From Clostridia bacterium (GTDB taxonomy: Bacteria > Bacillota > Clostridia > Oscillospirales > Acutalibacteraceae), in the NCBI GenBank assembly GCA_017434985.1, contig JAFSFY010000057.1, positions 1 through 64,000 of the forward strand: a DNA stretch of 64,000 nt. The letters run 5' to 3'. Shown piece after piece: positions 33,857 to 43,664 of this stretch. A program made the translations under genes and the position numbers. Within the stretch, counting starts at the first letter, position 1, and each line of letters starts with the position of its first letter. The notes beneath the pieces were generated by a model. That model had not been told where the DNA came from. It searched no databases and saw only the letters and a program-made list of their open reading frames with translations.

Positions 33857-34930
33857 TTACAGAACGATCAATTCTTTCGGCGAACGGGTGAGATTACGAC
33901 AACCGTCTTGGGTGATAAGCACCATATCTTCAATGCGAACGCCAAAACGGCCTTCCAAATAAATGCCCGGTTCCACGGTAACGACGTTGCCGACTTTCAA
34001 CAAGCGTTCACCTGCGCGCGGGGAAAGGTTGGGGGCTTCGTGCACCTGCACGCCAACACCGTGACCCGTTCCGTGACCAAAGGATTCGCCATAACCGGCG
34101 GCTTTGATAATATCACGTGCCGCCGCGTCACCATCCACACACGAAACACCGGCTTTGAGAACAGAAAGAGCATTTTTCTGCGCTTTTAAGACCGTTTCGT
34201 AGATGTGCTTTTGCTCATCGGAAACAAAGCCGAGCGCTACTGTTCTTGTCATATCGGAGTGATAACCGTCGATGACCGCACCGAAATCCATTGTGATAAA
34301 ATCGCCTTTTTCAATGGGTTTGTCCGACGGAATCCCGTGCGGAAGTGACGTATTGGCGCCCGACACGACAATGAAATCAAACGCCACGCGCTGTGCACCT
34401 TCACGACGCATAAAAAATTCCAATTCGAGCGCCACTTCGCGTTCGGTTGCGCCCTCGCGAATATACGGCAAAATGTGCTCAAATCCCGCTTCGGTAATGC
34501 GTTGCGCCTGTTCGATCAACGCCACTTCGTGTTCGTCTTTTACCGCACGCATCCCTACTAACCACGAATCCAATTCGTCGCCCATTTCAAAATCGACATC
34601 GGAAACAGCTCGACGAAGCAAATTGGCTTGCGCGAGTGAGGTTTCACTTTCTTCCAAAAAGATACGCGTGACGCCTTCTTTGTGGCAAAGATCGATCAAC
34701 GTTTGGGACAAACGGGTAATCATCACGCATTCAGCGCCGACAATGGTATTTTTTGCCACTTCGATATATCGAAAATCGGTCAAAAAATAGGATTTTCCAC
34801 GCGTAATAAACAACCAACTGTCACCGGAAGGAAAGCCGGTGAGATAACAAAGGTTATGCGGCGCCGCCACCAAAGCGGCAGAAGTATCGTCCGGCAGCAT
34901 AGCTGCCAACGTTTCTAATTTCTTATTCAT
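33857..34930 (-). CDS. pepP: M24-family Xaa-Pro aminopeptidase
   Basis: A creatinase N-terminal domain (residues 1-125) is followed by the pita-bread catalytic domain with the full metal set: MDFGAVIDGYHSDMTRT (two Asp) near 225, GHGTGHGVGVQVHE (His) near 290, VTVEPGIYLEG (Glu) near 325 and GVRIEDM (Glu) near 338. It removes N-terminal residues before proline. 357 residues. The ATG at 34930 follows GGAGG by 8 bases and overlaps the stop of the gene above by 4 bases (ATGA). Confidence 0.94.
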   Translation of the reverse strand: MNKKLETLAAMLPDDTSAALVAAPHNLCYLTGFPSGDSWLFITRGKSYFLTDFRYIEVAKNTIVGAECVMITRLSQTLIDLCHKEGVTRIFLEESETSLAQANLLRRAVSDVDFEMGDELDSWLVGMRAVKDEHEVALIEQAQRITEAGFEHILPYIREGATEREVALELEFFMRREGAQRVAFDFIVVSGANTSLPHGIPSDKPIEKGDFITMDFGAVIDGYHSDMTRTVALGFVSDEQKHIYETVLKAQKNALSVLKAGVSCVDGDAAARDIIKAAGYGESFGHGTGHGVGVQVHEAPNLSPRAGERLLKVGNVVTVEPGIYLEGRFGVRIEDMVLITQDGCRNLTRSPKELIVL

Positions 34931-35781
34931 CCTTGATCGCCTCCGTATAATTGCTGTAACGTGCACGCGTCTTCCACTTGTGTGCCGTCAGATTCACAAA
35001 TAAAGGTGGGCGTTAACCCCCGTTCATGAATAAGCGCCATCAGCGGTGCCGGCTCGGGACCAAAGACGCTGTCTTCAAAAGTCAAATGACGTTTTTCGCC
35101 GCCTTTGGTATATTCGATTTTGGAGAAATGCGCGTGGAATCGGGAAGCGCGTTCCGCCCCGAGATCGTTTTCCAAGCGATCGAGCAACGCACCAAACGCT
35201 TCTCTCGAATTGAGTTCACCACCGGTTCGGCTGTTCAAATGTCCAAAATCAATACACGGCAACATTCGTTCGTCCAAACGGCAAAATGTCAATATCTCGT
35301 CCAAATTGCCCAGCTGATTGATCTTCCCCATCGTTTCGGGACACATAATGACTTCGCTGAGACCTTCGTCATCCAACGCCTGTTGGGCACGGTGCAAAGT
35401 ATCGCACGCGATCTGCGTTGCCTCTTCACGCGAACGACCTCCCAATCCGCCGGGATGAATGACAATGCGTTTGCCGCCCATTTGATGCACCGCACGGGCG
35501 CTTTCCAAAATATACCGAATGGAATTGTCCCTTTTTTCTTCTTCTGCCGAAGCAAGAGAGATGAAGTACGGCGCATGCAGGGACAATTGAATATCATATC
35601 GTTCGGCTTGCGCACGCAACGAAAGCGCCGATTCTTCCGAAATGCGCACGCCGCGGCCACATTGGTATTCATATGCCGTGAGTCCCAATTGATGCAACCA
35701 TTCAGGGGCTTGTACCGTCGATTTTTTGCCGGCGGCATAAAAGGCGTCACCGTTACCGGCAGGACCAAATCGCGCTCTCAT
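34927..35781 (-). CDS. Endonuclease IV-like TIM-barrel protein (AP2EC family)
   Basis: A sugar isomerase/endonuclease IV-type barrel of 284 residues. Metal ligands of the AP endonuclease IV fold can be read in order: LSLHAPYF near 67, IVIHPGG near 107, CPETMGK near 147, CIDFGHLN near 178, FHAHFSKIEY near 217 and FICES near 260. This spacing supports a trimetal site, so Nfo-type abasic-site nuclease activity is possible, but the segments differ from standard Nfo and the substrate is not certain. It overlaps both neighbours by 4 bases. Confidence 0.8.
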   Translation of the reverse strand: MRARFGPAGNGDAFYAAGKKSTVQAPEWLHQLGLTAYEYQCGRGVRISEESALSLRAQAERYDIQLSLHAPYFISLASAEEEKRDNSIRYILESARAVHQMGGKRIVIHPGGLGGRSREEATQIACDTLHRAQQALDDEGLSEVIMCPETMGKINQLGNLDEILTFCRLDERMLPCIDFGHLNSRTGGELNSREAFGALLDRLENDLGAERASRFHAHFSKIEYTKGGEKRHLTFEDSVFGPEPAPLMALIHERGLTPTFICESDGTQVEDACTLQQLYGGDQG

Positions 35782-36275
35782 TTCTTTCCCTCTTTTCGTT
35801 TATAAAAATATCGTTCCAACTTGCGTTTCAACGCTAAAATAGGTTTGCCTGTTTCGAGCAAAATGGGTTGCAGTTGTATACAAGGAACGCCACATAAATT
35901 CGCACCGAGAATATCGGTAAACACCTGATCACCGATGGCAACACATTCTTTGCGCTTAAGTCCCATCCGACGGGCGCCGCGCAAAAAGCCGAACGGCAAG
36001 GGTTTACAAGACAGAGAGGTATGGCGCAAACCGATTCGTTTGGCAAACGGAGCAACACGCCATTCCCACGAATTGGAAACCACCGTCATCAAAAAACCGG
36101 CCTCTTGCATCGTGTGAAGCCACGCGGCCACATCGTCGCTCAAATATTGACTTCCGTGCGTAGTAAGGGTATTATCAACGTCCAACAGCAACCCGCGCAC
36201 ACCCATATCGTGCAACAAATCGGGGGTAATATCCGTAATACGGTCACGATATACCGTCGGGTAAAACAGCGCCAT
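35778..36275 (-). CDS. yqeG: YqeG-family HAD phosphatase
   Basis: HAD subclass IIIA: motif I LLLDVDNTLTTHG near residue 30, motif II VVSNSWEW near 65, motif III Lys in SCKPLPFGF near 90 and motif IV AIGDQVFTDILGAN near 112. 165 residues. The ATG at 36275 follows AAAGGAG. YqeG proteins resemble PGP phosphatases; the substrate is not known from sequence. Confidence 0.9.
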   Translation of the reverse strand: MALFYPTVYRDRITDITPDLLHDMGVRGLLLDVDNTLTTHGSQYLSDDVAAWLHTMQEAGFLMTVVSNSWEWRVAPFAKRIGLRHTSLSCKPLPFGFLRGARRMGLKRKECVAIGDQVFTDILGANLCGVPCIQLQPILLETGKPILALKRKLERYFYKRKEGKK

Positions 36276-36297
36276 ACACGTTCTCCTTTCCAAAATG

Positions 36298-36330
36298 ATA
36301 AAAAGCGGGCTTGTAGCCCGCTTTTTACTT
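36298..36330 (-). terminator. Terminator after rpsU
   Basis: Minus-strand stem AAAAAGCGGGCT / GCCCGCTTTTT with a short loop and T tail, between rpsU and yqeG. Confidence 0.85.
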
Positions 36331-36505
36331 ATTTGAACTTTCTCTTACGAGCAGCCTCAGACTTCTTCTTGCGACGAACAGAAGGCTTCTCATAGTGTTC
36401 TCTTTTCCGAACTTCGGCCAGAACACCGGAGCGAGCACAAGACTTCTTCCAACGACGAAGAGCGCTATCCAAGGATTCGTTCTCTTTAACTTTGACTTCA
36501 GACAT
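36329..36505 (-). CDS. rpsU: Ribosomal protein bS21
   Basis: 58 residues, very basic, with [21 protein letters not shown] and the closing [14 protein letters not shown] tail of bS21. The ATG at 36505 follows GGAGGGA by 6 bases; the longer upstream frame is not coding. Confidence 0.96.
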   Translation of the reverse strand: MSEVKVKENESLDSALRRWKKSCARSGVLAEVRKREHYEKPSVRRKKKSEAARKRKFK

Positions 36506-36559
36506 TCCTATTCCCTCCCTCCGCCTGTCAGCAGGGGTAATTTTATTGGTAACTACGTT

Positions 36560-36588
36560 ATTATACACTATGATTTGTCACTCGTCAA
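36560..36588 (-). promoter_or_regulatory. Sigma-A promoter of rpsU
   Basis: Minus-strand TTGACG (36588-36583), 17-base spacer, TATAAT (36565-36560), just after the leuS end. Confidence 0.85.
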
Positions 36589-36594
36589 GACCTT

Positions 36595-36613
36595 TTTGTA
36601 ATTAAATTACAAA
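36595..36613 (-). terminator. Weak hairpin at the leuS stop
   Basis: Stem TTTGTAAT / ATTACAAA spanning the leuS stop codon, AT-rich and without a T run, so a poor terminator. Confidence 0.35.
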
Positions 36614-39027
36614 GGTTTTACGACCAAGTTGACCAACTTGCGCGGAATGTACAACTCTTTCACGATTTGCTTGCCGTCAAGTTCAGCGGCAATTTTTTCT
36701 TGCGCTTTTGCCAAGGCAATCACATCGTCCGCCGCGGCATCCACCGCCACGTTGAGGCGGTCACGAATTTTACCGTTGACCTGCACCGCGATCTCCACCG
36801 TGCTTTCCTCACACTTGTTCGGGTCAAACGTCGGCCACGGACGATGATCCAACGTGCCTTCGTAACCAAACATTTCCCACAATTCTTCGGTCATATGGGG
36901 CGCAAACGGATTGAGAAGTTGGAGCAAAATCGCATATTCCGCACGGGTAACACCGCCGGCCGCACTCAAATCGTTGAGCAACGCCATCATCGCGGCGATC
37001 GCCGTATTAAATTTGAGGTTTTCGATATCGTCGCCGACCTTGCGGATGGTACGGTTGACCGAGATCTCCAAGGCGGGACGAATCTCGTCGCTGTCGATCA
37101 ATTGTTCACCGAGCATCCACACACGTTCCAAGAAACGCTGCGAACCGCGAATGCTGGAGCTGGACCACGGTGCGGCCTTTTCAAAGTCGCCGATAAACAT
37201 CTCGTACAAACGCAACGTATCCGCACCGTAATCGTGCACGATCTCATCGGGGTTGACAACGTTGCCGCGAGATTTGGACATCTTTTCGCCGTTTTCACCC
37301 AAAATCATACCGTGGCTGGTACGTTTGGCATAGGGTTCCGCCGTGGGAACTACGCCGATATCGTAAAGGAATTTGTGCCAGAAACGGCTATAGAGCAAGT
37401 GCAGCGTCGTATGTTCCATACCGCCGTTGTACCAATTGACGGGCATCCAATAATCCAAGGCTTCCTTCGAAGCGAGCGCATTGTTGTTGTGCGGATCGCA
37501 GTAGCGCAAGAAGTACCAGGAAGAGCCCGCCCATTGCGGCATCGTATCGGTTTCGCGCTTCGCGGGGGCACCACATTTCGGGCAGGTGGTATTCACCCAC
37601 TCGTCAATCGTCGCCAAAGGCGATTCGCCGTTATCGGTGGGTTCATAACTATCCACCATCGGCAATTTGACGGGAAGTTGATCTTCCGGAACACCCACTT
37701 GACCGCAGTGCGGGCAGTGGACGATCGGGATCGGTTCACCCCAATAGCGTTGACGGGAGAACACCCAGTCACGCAATTTGAAGTTCACTTTGCTTTCGCC
37801 GATCCCCTCTTTTTCGAGGTGGGCGATGATAGCCGCTTTGGCTTCATCAACCGACAAACCGTTCAGGAAGCCGGAGTTGACCATAATACCGGTCGCACAG
37901 TCGGTGAACGCTTCTTTTTCCACGTCACCGCCTTGCACAACTTCGATGATCGGCAGATCGAATTTCTTCGCAAATTCCCAGTCGCGAGTATCGTGCGCCG
38001 GCACCGCCATAATGGCACCCGTACCGTACGAGACCAACACGTAGTCGGAAATAAAGAGCGGTATCTCGCGACCGTTGACGGGGTTGATTCCCATCACACC
38101 GGACAAGCAAACGCCCGTTTTATCTTTGGCCACTTCCGTGCGTTCGAAATCGGATTTGCGCGACGCGGTTTCTTGATACGCGCGCACCTCGTCAACATTT
38201 TTGAGCACACCGTTATTGATCCAAGTTTCGAGCAGAGGATGTTCGGGCGACATCACCATATAGGTCGCACCAAACAGCGTATCGGGACGGGTGGTATAAA
38301 CGACCACATCGTCGCCCGCCGTCGTTTTAAAGGTAACTTGCGCACCCGTGGAACGACCGATCCAGTTGATTTGTTGCGCTCTGACACGCTCAGGATAATC
38401 CACCAACGCCAAATCGTCGATCAAGCGTTGTGCATACGCGGTGATTTTGAGCATCCATTGGCTCTTCACCTTACGCACCACTTCGCCACCGCAGCGCTCG
38501 CAAACACCGCCGACCACTTCCTCGTTAGCCAACACGCATTTGCAAGAAGTACACCAGTTGACCGCCATCTCTTTTTTATAGGCGAGACCTTTGTTGAAGA
38601 GTTGCAAGAAGATCCACTGCGTCCATTTGTAGTAATCGGGATCGGTGGTGTTGATCTCGCGCGTCCAGTCAAACGAAAGGCCGAGCGATTGCAGCTGCGA
38701 TTTAAAACGCGCCACATTGTTTTTGGTAACCACTTCGGGATGAATGTGGTTTTTGATGGCAAAGTTTTCGGTGGGAAGACCAAACGCATCCCACCCCATC
38801 GGATACAACACGTTGTAGCCTTGCATACGGCGTTTACGCGATACCACGTCAAGTGCCGTGTAGGAGCGCGGATGGCCAACGTGTAATCCTTGACCGGAAG
38901 GATACGGGAATTCTACCAACGCGAAATAGGCAGGTTTGTCAAACCCGTCTTCCGCTGCAAAGGTGTTTTCCGTTTCCCATTTGTGTTGCCATTTCTTTTC
39001 GATTTCTGCTGCATTATACTTTTTCAT
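36607..39027 (-). CDS. leuS: Leucyl-tRNA synthetase
   Basis: Class I synthetase of the bacterial type, about 806 residues. [18 protein letters not shown] near residue 40 is the HIGH region; CP1 editing domain follows ([13 protein letters not shown] near 230, with [12 protein letters not shown] near 335); KMSKSRGN near 580 is the second ATP motif; an anticodon-binding helical domain ends the chain. The ATG at 39027 overlaps rsfS by 14 bases and has GGGGA eight bases above. Last gene of the long cluster. Confidence 0.96.
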   Translation of the reverse strand: MKKYNAAEIEKKWQHKWETENTFAAEDGFDKPAYFALVEFPYPSGQGLHVGHPRSYTALDVVSRKRRMQGYNVLYPMGWDAFGLPTENFAIKNHIHPEVVTKNNVARFKSQLQSLGLSFDWTREINTTDPDYYKWTQWIFLQLFNKGLAYKKEMAVNWCTSCKCVLANEEVVGGVCERCGGEVVRKVKSQWMLKITAYAQRLIDDLALVDYPERVRAQQINWIGRSTGAQVTFKTTAGDDVVVYTTRPDTLFGATYMVMSPEHPLLETWINNGVLKNVDEVRAYQETASRKSDFERTEVAKDKTGVCLSGVMGINPVNGREIPLFISDYVLVSYGTGAIMAVPAHDTRDWEFAKKFDLPIIEVVQGGDVEKEAFTDCATGIMVNSGFLNGLSVDEAKAAIIAHLEKEGIGESKVNFKLRDWVFSRQRYWGEPIPIVHCPHCGQVGVPEDQLPVKLPMVDSYEPTDNGESPLATIDEWVNTTCPKCGAPAKRETDTMPQWAGSSWYFLRYCDPHNNNALASKEALDYWMPVNWYNGGMEHTTLHLLYSRFWHKFLYDIGVVPTAEPYAKRTSHGMILGENGEKMSKSRGNVVNPDEIVHDYGADTLRLYEMFIGDFEKAAPWSSSSIRGSQRFLERVWMLGEQLIDSDEIRPALEISVNRTIRKVGDDIENLKFNTAIAAMMALLNDLSAAGGVTRAEYAILLQLLNPFAPHMTEELWEMFGYEGTLDHRPWPTFDPNKCEESTVEIAVQVNGKIRDRLNVAVDAAADDVIALAKAQEKIAAELDGKQIVKELYIPRKLVNLVVKPL

Positions 39028-39394
39028 GATTGTCATCCCCATTGTCCAAAAAAGTCAATAACTCTACTTCCTCGGCATCCTGCCAAAGACGTTCCAAATC
39101 GTAAAAACTACGCGTGTTTTCTTGGAAGATATGCACCACGACCGAGCCGTAGTCCAAAAGCGTCCATTGCGCCGTTTGATACCCTTCGATGCGCAACGGG
39201 TTTACCCCTTGTTGACCGAGTTCGAACTCTACGTAATCCGCCAAGGCGCGTACTTGCGTGGAAGACGTACCGCCCGCAATAACAAAGTAATCCGCCAAAG
39301 ACGAGACTTCGGTCACCCGCAATATCTTGATGTCTGCCGCTTTGTGTTTATCCAGCGAACACACCAAATTTTTCAACAATATTTCGCGTTCCAT
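39014..39394 (-). CDS. rsfS: Ribosomal silencing factor
   Basis: 126 residues. RsfS binds uL14 and blocks subunit joining when nutrients are short. The pattern [34 protein letters not shown] and [14 protein letters not shown]...FYDLERLW is diagnostic. Its order with nadD-yqeK and leuS is that of many Clostridia. Confidence 0.95.
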   Translation of the reverse strand: MEREILLKNLVCSLDKHKAADIKILRVTEVSSLADYFVIAGGTSSTQVRALADYVEFELGQQGVNPLRIEGYQTAQWTLLDYGSVVVHIFQENTRSFYDLERLWQDAEEVELLTFLDNGDDNHEKV

Positions 39395-39395
39395 A

Positions 39396-40628
39396 TCATC
39401 CTGCTTTCTTTGTGGTGGTTGTCGTCTTGGAGGAAGTGGTAGTGGTCGTCGCAGAAGTGACTTCCGCTTTTCCGCTTTGTTCCACGACCAGCTCGGAAAG
39501 AACTTGCAGATGAACGTCCGCCTCTACATTTTGCACCAATTCGGTAACCAACAAGTCCGATTCAACGATCGTCTCACCATACGGGTTGAAATACGCATTC
39601 AGTTGCGCCACCAGCGAGGCACGACCGATCGAGTAGTAGGACTGCGAACTGTGAGAAGTGGCTTTGCCTGCCAACAGTTGCACCGTCATATCCGCCGGTT
39701 TCACGTTCGCCAGATCCAGTACCAACTTGATCATATCCGCCGTCGCCAACTCACCACTGACACGAATGGGCGTGGAACCGCGCATCACGGGACCAAGCGA
39801 ATCGTTGAGCAACTGCTCTTCGTTTTGTGCACACAGGCGTTGGAACAACGCTAAAAACACCTTGCGTTGACGCAAAATGCGGTTCACGTCGCCTTGTACG
39901 CCTTTGTCACGCTTGAGCACGTATTGCAGTGCGGCTTCACCGTCCAGCGTGCGAACGCCTTTCGCATAGGTCGTCTCCCCTACTTTGAGGGACGATTCCA
40001 AATCCACGTCCAAACCGCCGAGGAGATTAACGAGTTTGACAAAGCCGGCTTGCGGAATCATAAAATACTGATCCACGGGCATCGCAAACTGTTCGTTGAA
40101 GACGGAAATCAGGTTATACGACGCCGAACCCGTCCGTTGACTGACGGTGTGCCCCGCTTTTTTGTGATCTTCAATTTCCGCCTTAAAAATGCGTTTTCCT
40201 TCGAAATCACACCAATCGAGCGGTGCGGGATTTCCCCACACGAGACCCGCCTTTTTCACCGACCACAAATCACTTTCACCCAAATAGGTATCCTGCGGGA
40301 CTTCCATAATGTTAAGGGTGTTTTTCTTTTTGTCATGGCAGATAAACATGAGGGCTTCGGTAGCCGACGTCTCGTCTTCACCAAGCAGACCGACAACGTA
40401 ATACGCCACTTTGTTCTGCAAGGCAGACGGCGTGGTATCGTATTTATTGAGATCGGACTGTGTCTTGTCTTTTTCGCCGGAGCCCGCCGTCAACACTTGT
40501 ACCAAAATAAAGACAAGTATCGCAAACAAGACCAAAAAGATCGAGGCCGCAATGGTGATGATCTGCCGACCCTGTTTTTTCTTTCGTTTTTGGGTACCGA
40601 CTGTTTTTTTGCGTCTGTCCTTAGCCAT
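39396..40628 (-). CDS. LCP (LytR-CpsA-Psr) family cell-wall protein
   Basis: A basic N-terminus (residues 1-22), one membrane helix at about 24-47 and an outer LCP domain; the family attaches polymers from lipid carriers to peptidoglycan. The later arginine-rich motif is kept (LKRDKGVQGDVNRILRQRKVF near 240). The earlier one is altered: the usual IPRDTY is VPQDTY at 110-115, and the RSDT segment before it reads SATEAL. The chain ends in a Thr/Ser-rich tail with Lys. 410 residues. Activity may differ from LytR. It overlaps nadD-yqeK by one base. Confidence 0.88.
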   Translation of the reverse strand: MAKDRRKKTVGTQKRKKKQGRQIITIAASIFLVLFAILVFILVQVLTAGSGEKDKTQSDLNKYDTTPSALQNKVAYYVVGLLGEDETSATEALMFICHDKKKNTLNIMEVPQDTYLGESDLWSVKKAGLVWGNPAPLDWCDFEGKRIFKAEIEDHKKAGHTVSQRTGSASYNLISVFNEQFAMPVDQYFMIPQAGFVKLVNLLGGLDVDLESSLKVGETTYAKGVRTLDGEAALQYVLKRDKGVQGDVNRILRQRKVFLALFQRLCAQNEEQLLNDSLGPVMRGSTPIRVSGELATADMIKLVLDLANVKPADMTVQLLAGKATSHSSQSYYSIGRASLVAQLNAYFNPYGETIVESDLLVTELVQNVEADVHLQVLSELVVEQSGKAEVTSATTTTTSSKTTTTTKKAG

Positions 40629-41815
40629 TATTCGCGCTCCAACCTTTCTAAAATATCGTCATAACACGCCGTGGTGTCGGGATGCACGGTCAAACCGGAA
40701 GCCTGAAGATCTTCAATGGTGTAGGCAGCCGCATACTCCATTGCTTTCAAGAGATCACGATCGGTCAATTCGCGCAAAACATCCACATCGGGATAATCAC
40801 GGTCGGCCGAAGTGAAATCCGCCAAATACAAGATCATTTCCAACAGCGACATACCGGCGCGCCCTGTCGTATGATAGCGCACGGCGTTCAAGATATCTTC
40901 ATCATGAATGCCGAGAATATGCTCAATAAACACAGCGCCGGCACGTGCGTGCCACAGTTTCGGCGAGTTTTTTTCAACATCGTCTAACAGTATATCAAAG
41001 TCTTGTAAGATTTGCAACTGCGAATCGCCCGCAGTATCTTTCAAAATATCGTGCAGCAATCCTGCCGTATACGCCTTTTCAGCGTCGGCACCGTATCTTT
41101 GCGCCAATTCACGCGCTTTATCGGCAACCGCCAACGAATGGCGAAAACGTTTCGGCGTTAATCGTCCGCGAATAATATCGATGTATTGCTCATAAACGTT
41201 GCGATAGTGTTTATGGGCGGTGTACACCTCGTGCTGCGCAATGTATTGTTCTACAGCGGGCGGGACCCACTGCGTAATGGATTCACCTGCGGCCGCCCGT
41301 GCACGAATGTCGGTGGAGGAAATACGAGGCGTTTGGATATTTTCCACTCGGCAACGCGCGCCCTGCTCTTCCAACTGCGCGGCATACGCTTGCAGTTGTT
41401 CCATCGTCACGTCGTCACGCGGAACCGTGCACAGCACCGCCATTTTGGCAATATCGGCAAACCGATACCACGTTCCCAAGGTGAGAAACATATCCGCACC
41501 GACGAACAAATACAACTGTGCGTCGGGGTATCGTCCCTGTAACGCTTCCAAGGTGAGTACCGTAAAGCTGACCCCGCGGCGATTCACTTCCCATTCAGAA
41601 ACCGTCATTCGCTCGTAGGGCTCGCACGCCAAACGACACATCGCCACCCGATCGACAGCCGATGCCAGGTCGGGTTTGATCTTATGAGGCGGCACAAACG
41701 TCGGCATTAGAATTACCAAATCCAACGCCAACCGTTTTCCCAATTCATCGGCCAATATCAAGTGACCGTTGTGGATGGGATCGAACGTCCCACCAAATAC
41801 GCCAATCTTTTTCAT
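40628..41815 (-). CDS. nadD: Nicotinate-nucleotide adenylyltransferase fused to a YqeK-type HD phosphohydrolase
   Basis: Residues 1-195 are NadD: GVFGGTFDPIHNGHL at the start with the HxGH site, and the ISSTDIRARAAAGES closing motif near 165. Residues 205-395 are an HD domain: KRFRHSLAVADKARELA with the first His near 222, AGLLHDILKD near 248 (the HD pair), and LWHARAGAVF and LYLADFTSADR later. YqeK cleaves diadenosine tetraphosphate and is normally a separate gene just after nadD. Here there is no break between them. Confidence 0.93.
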   Translation of the reverse strand: MKKIGVFGGTFDPIHNGHLILADELGKRLALDLVILMPTFVPPHKIKPDLASAVDRVAMCRLACEPYERMTVSEWEVNRRGVSFTVLTLEALQGRYPDAQLYLFVGADMFLTLGTWYRFADIAKMAVLCTVPRDDVTMEQLQAYAAQLEEQGARCRVENIQTPRISSTDIRARAAAGESITQWVPPAVEQYIAQHEVYTAHKHYRNVYEQYIDIIRGRLTPKRFRHSLAVADKARELAQRYGADAEKAYTAGLLHDILKDTAGDSQLQILQDFDILLDDVEKNSPKLWHARAGAVFIEHILGIHDEDILNAVRYHTTGRAGMSLLEMILYLADFTSADRDYPDVDVLRELTDRDLLKAMEYAAAYTIEDLQASGLTVHPDTTACYDDILERLERE

Positions 41816-41817
41816 GA

Positions 41818-42117
41818 TTACGAACGCGCGCGCGGCAACACGATTTGCGGTTCTTCTTCGTTGCGACGATACAACACGAACACCCGACCGATCACCTGTA
41901 CCACGTCGGCATGAACCGCTTTGGCCAATTGCTCGGCAATCTCACGCGTGGTTTCGGGAGCGTTTTCGAGCACCTTGCCTTTCACCAACTCGCGTGCGGT
42001 CAGCGCATCGTCCGCTTGTTTTTCAATCGTTGCCGACAGACCGCCTTTTCCCACGTGCACGATCGGTTGCAACGGATTCGCCAAAGAGCGCAAATACGCG
42101 CGTTGTTTGCTTGTCAT
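41818..42117 (-). CDS. yhbY: YhbY-family RNA-binding protein (CRM domain)
   Basis: About 99 residues with the CRM pattern: TSKQRAYLRSLANPLQPIVHVGKGGLS at the start and the DALTARELVKGKV segment. The family binds pre-50S particles. The start at 42117 fits family alignment; an ATG three codons above, overlapping the rdgB stop, is an alternative. Confidence 0.92.
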   Translation of the reverse strand: MTSKQRAYLRSLANPLQPIVHVGKGGLSATIEKQADDALTARELVKGKVLENAPETTREIAEQLAKAVHADVVQVIGRVFVLYRRNEEEPQIVLPRARS

Positions 42118-42122
42118 AGTTG

Positions 42123-42731
42123 TCATCCCATTCTTGTCAATAATTCTTGTTTAAACAGTCGAAGCGCGTTGCCGCGATGACTGATAGCATCTTTTTCTTC
42201 ATCGGTCAATTGCGCGGCCGTTTTGTACGTACCGTCATCCTGTAACACGTAAAACAGCGGATCATAACCGAAACCTCTGTCTCCATGCTGTTCCGTGCCG
42301 ACATAGCCGTGCATTTCGCCTTCCACCATAATGGCGGGCGCATTATCGGGAAACACACAGCAAACCGCACAGGCATAATGCGCCGTACGTTTCTCCCACG
42401 GCACACCGTCCATTTCGCGAAGCAACAACAAATTGCGCCCTTGATCGTCGCAATCGGGGCCGCCGTAGCGCGCGGAATACACACCCGGAGCACCGTTAAG
42501 CGCGTCCACCACGATACCCGAATCGTCGGCAATGGCCGGAAGTCCGGTAGCTTTACAGGCGGATTCTGCTTTCAAAAACGCGTTTTCGGCAAACGTGGTT
42601 CCCGTTTCGTCCACTTCGGGAAGTTCGATTCCCAAATCGCGGTCGGTCACCGCTTCGATACCGAGCGGTTCCAAAATGCGCGAAAGTTCACGCAATTTTG
42701 CCACATTATGTGTTGCAATAATGTATTTCAT
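42123..42731 (-). CDS. rdgB: XTP/dITP diphosphatase
   Basis: The Ham1 family enzyme removes non-canonical purine triphosphates. KYIIATHNVAKLRELSRIL at the N-terminus, the DDSGIVVDALNGAPGVYSARY segment near 68 and GFGYDPLF near 150 are diagnostic. The ATG at 42731 is seven bases after GGAG; an ATG two codons above overlaps the ftsY stop. Confidence 0.95.
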   Translation of the reverse strand: MKYIIATHNVAKLRELSRILEPLGIEAVTDRDLGIELPEVDETGTTFAENAFLKAESACKATGLPAIADDSGIVVDALNGAPGVYSARYGGPDCDDQGRNLLLLREMDGVPWEKRTAHYACAVCCVFPDNAPAIMVEGEMHGYVGTEQHGDRGFGYDPLFYVLQDDGTYKTAAQLTDEEKDAISHRGNALRLFKQELLTRMG

Positions 42732-42733
42732 AC

Positions 42734-43642
42734 TCATTCTCCAAACAGCCCGTCGGCAAATTCGTCGGGATCAAAGGGTTGCAGATCGTCAATGCCCTCA
42801 CCCACGCCGATAAATTTCACCGGCACGTCCAATTCTTTGCGAATGGTCAATACCACGCCGCCGCGCGCCGTACCGTCCAACTTGGTAAGGATGATACCGG
42901 TAATCCCTGCAGCTGCACGGAACTCGCGCACTTGATTAACAGCGTTTTGTCCTGTCGTGGCATCAAGCACCAGCAACACTTCCCGATCCGCGTCGGGCAA
43001 CTCGCGATCGATCACACGACTGATCTTCCCGAGTTCATCCATCAAATTCTTTTTGTTGTGCAAACGACCGGCCGTATCGCAGATCGCCACGTCGGCACCG
43101 CGCGCTTTGGCGGCCGCTAACGTATCAAACACCACCGCTGCCGGATCGGCACCTTGTGTGTGTTTGACGATCGGCGTATCGGTACGCTCGGCCCAAATTT
43201 CCAGCTGTTCGATGGCGGCGGCGCGGAACGTATCCGCCGCGCCGAGCACCACTTTTTTGCCTTGGCTCTTAAAGAGAGCCGCCATTTTCCCAATGGAAGT
43301 GGTCTTCCCCACACCGTTGACACCAATCACCAAAATTACCGACGGCGAGGTGGAAAGAGCCAATTCCTGACCCCCGCGCAGCATATCCGCCACCGTTTCG
43401 CGAAGTAGCTCGCGAATCTGCGAGGGATCGGTGATGCCACGTTCTTTGACCGTCTCACGCAATTGCGTGCAAATATCCTCGGCTGCCGTCACGCTGACGT
43501 CACCGGTAATCAAAATCTCTTCCAATTCTTCAAACAGTTCATCGTCGATCTTGGTGAACGAATGCAACAACGAGTTGACCGTCCCCATCAACGAGTCCCG
43601 CGTTTTTTTCAGGCCCTGTCCGATTTTACTGAAAAAGCCCAT
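42734..43642 (-). CDS. ftsY: Signal recognition particle receptor FtsY
   Basis: 302 residues: a short helical N domain and the SRP-type GTPase G domain with GVNGVGKTTSIGKMA near 108, ADTFRAAAIEQLEIWA near 138, DTAGRLHNKKNLM near 190, TKLDGTARGG near 255. The acidic A domain of enterobacterial FtsY is absent, as usual in Gram-positives. It targets SRP-bound ribosomes to the membrane. It follows smc by 22 bases. Confidence 0.96.
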   Translation of the reverse strand: MGFFSKIGQGLKKTRDSLMGTVNSLLHSFTKIDDELFEELEEILITGDVSVTAAEDICTQLRETVKERGITDPSQIRELLRETVADMLRGGQELALSTSPSVILVIGVNGVGKTTSIGKMAALFKSQGKKVVLGAADTFRAAAIEQLEIWAERTDTPIVKHTQGADPAAVVFDTLAAAKARGADVAICDTAGRLHNKKNLMDELGKISRVIDRELPDADREVLLVLDATTGQNAVNQVREFRAAAGITGIILTKLDGTARGGVVLTIRKELDVPVKFIGVGEGIDDLQPFDPDEFADGLFGE

Positions 43643-43664
43643 TCTGTTTCAACGCCTTTCTTTA

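Noticed and set aside
36667-38886. A 739-codon open frame on the plus strand
   Set aside because: It lies wholly antisense to leuS, has no ribosome binding site or recognisable domain, and is rich in His, Arg and Phe as expected of a mirror frame of a codon-biased gene.
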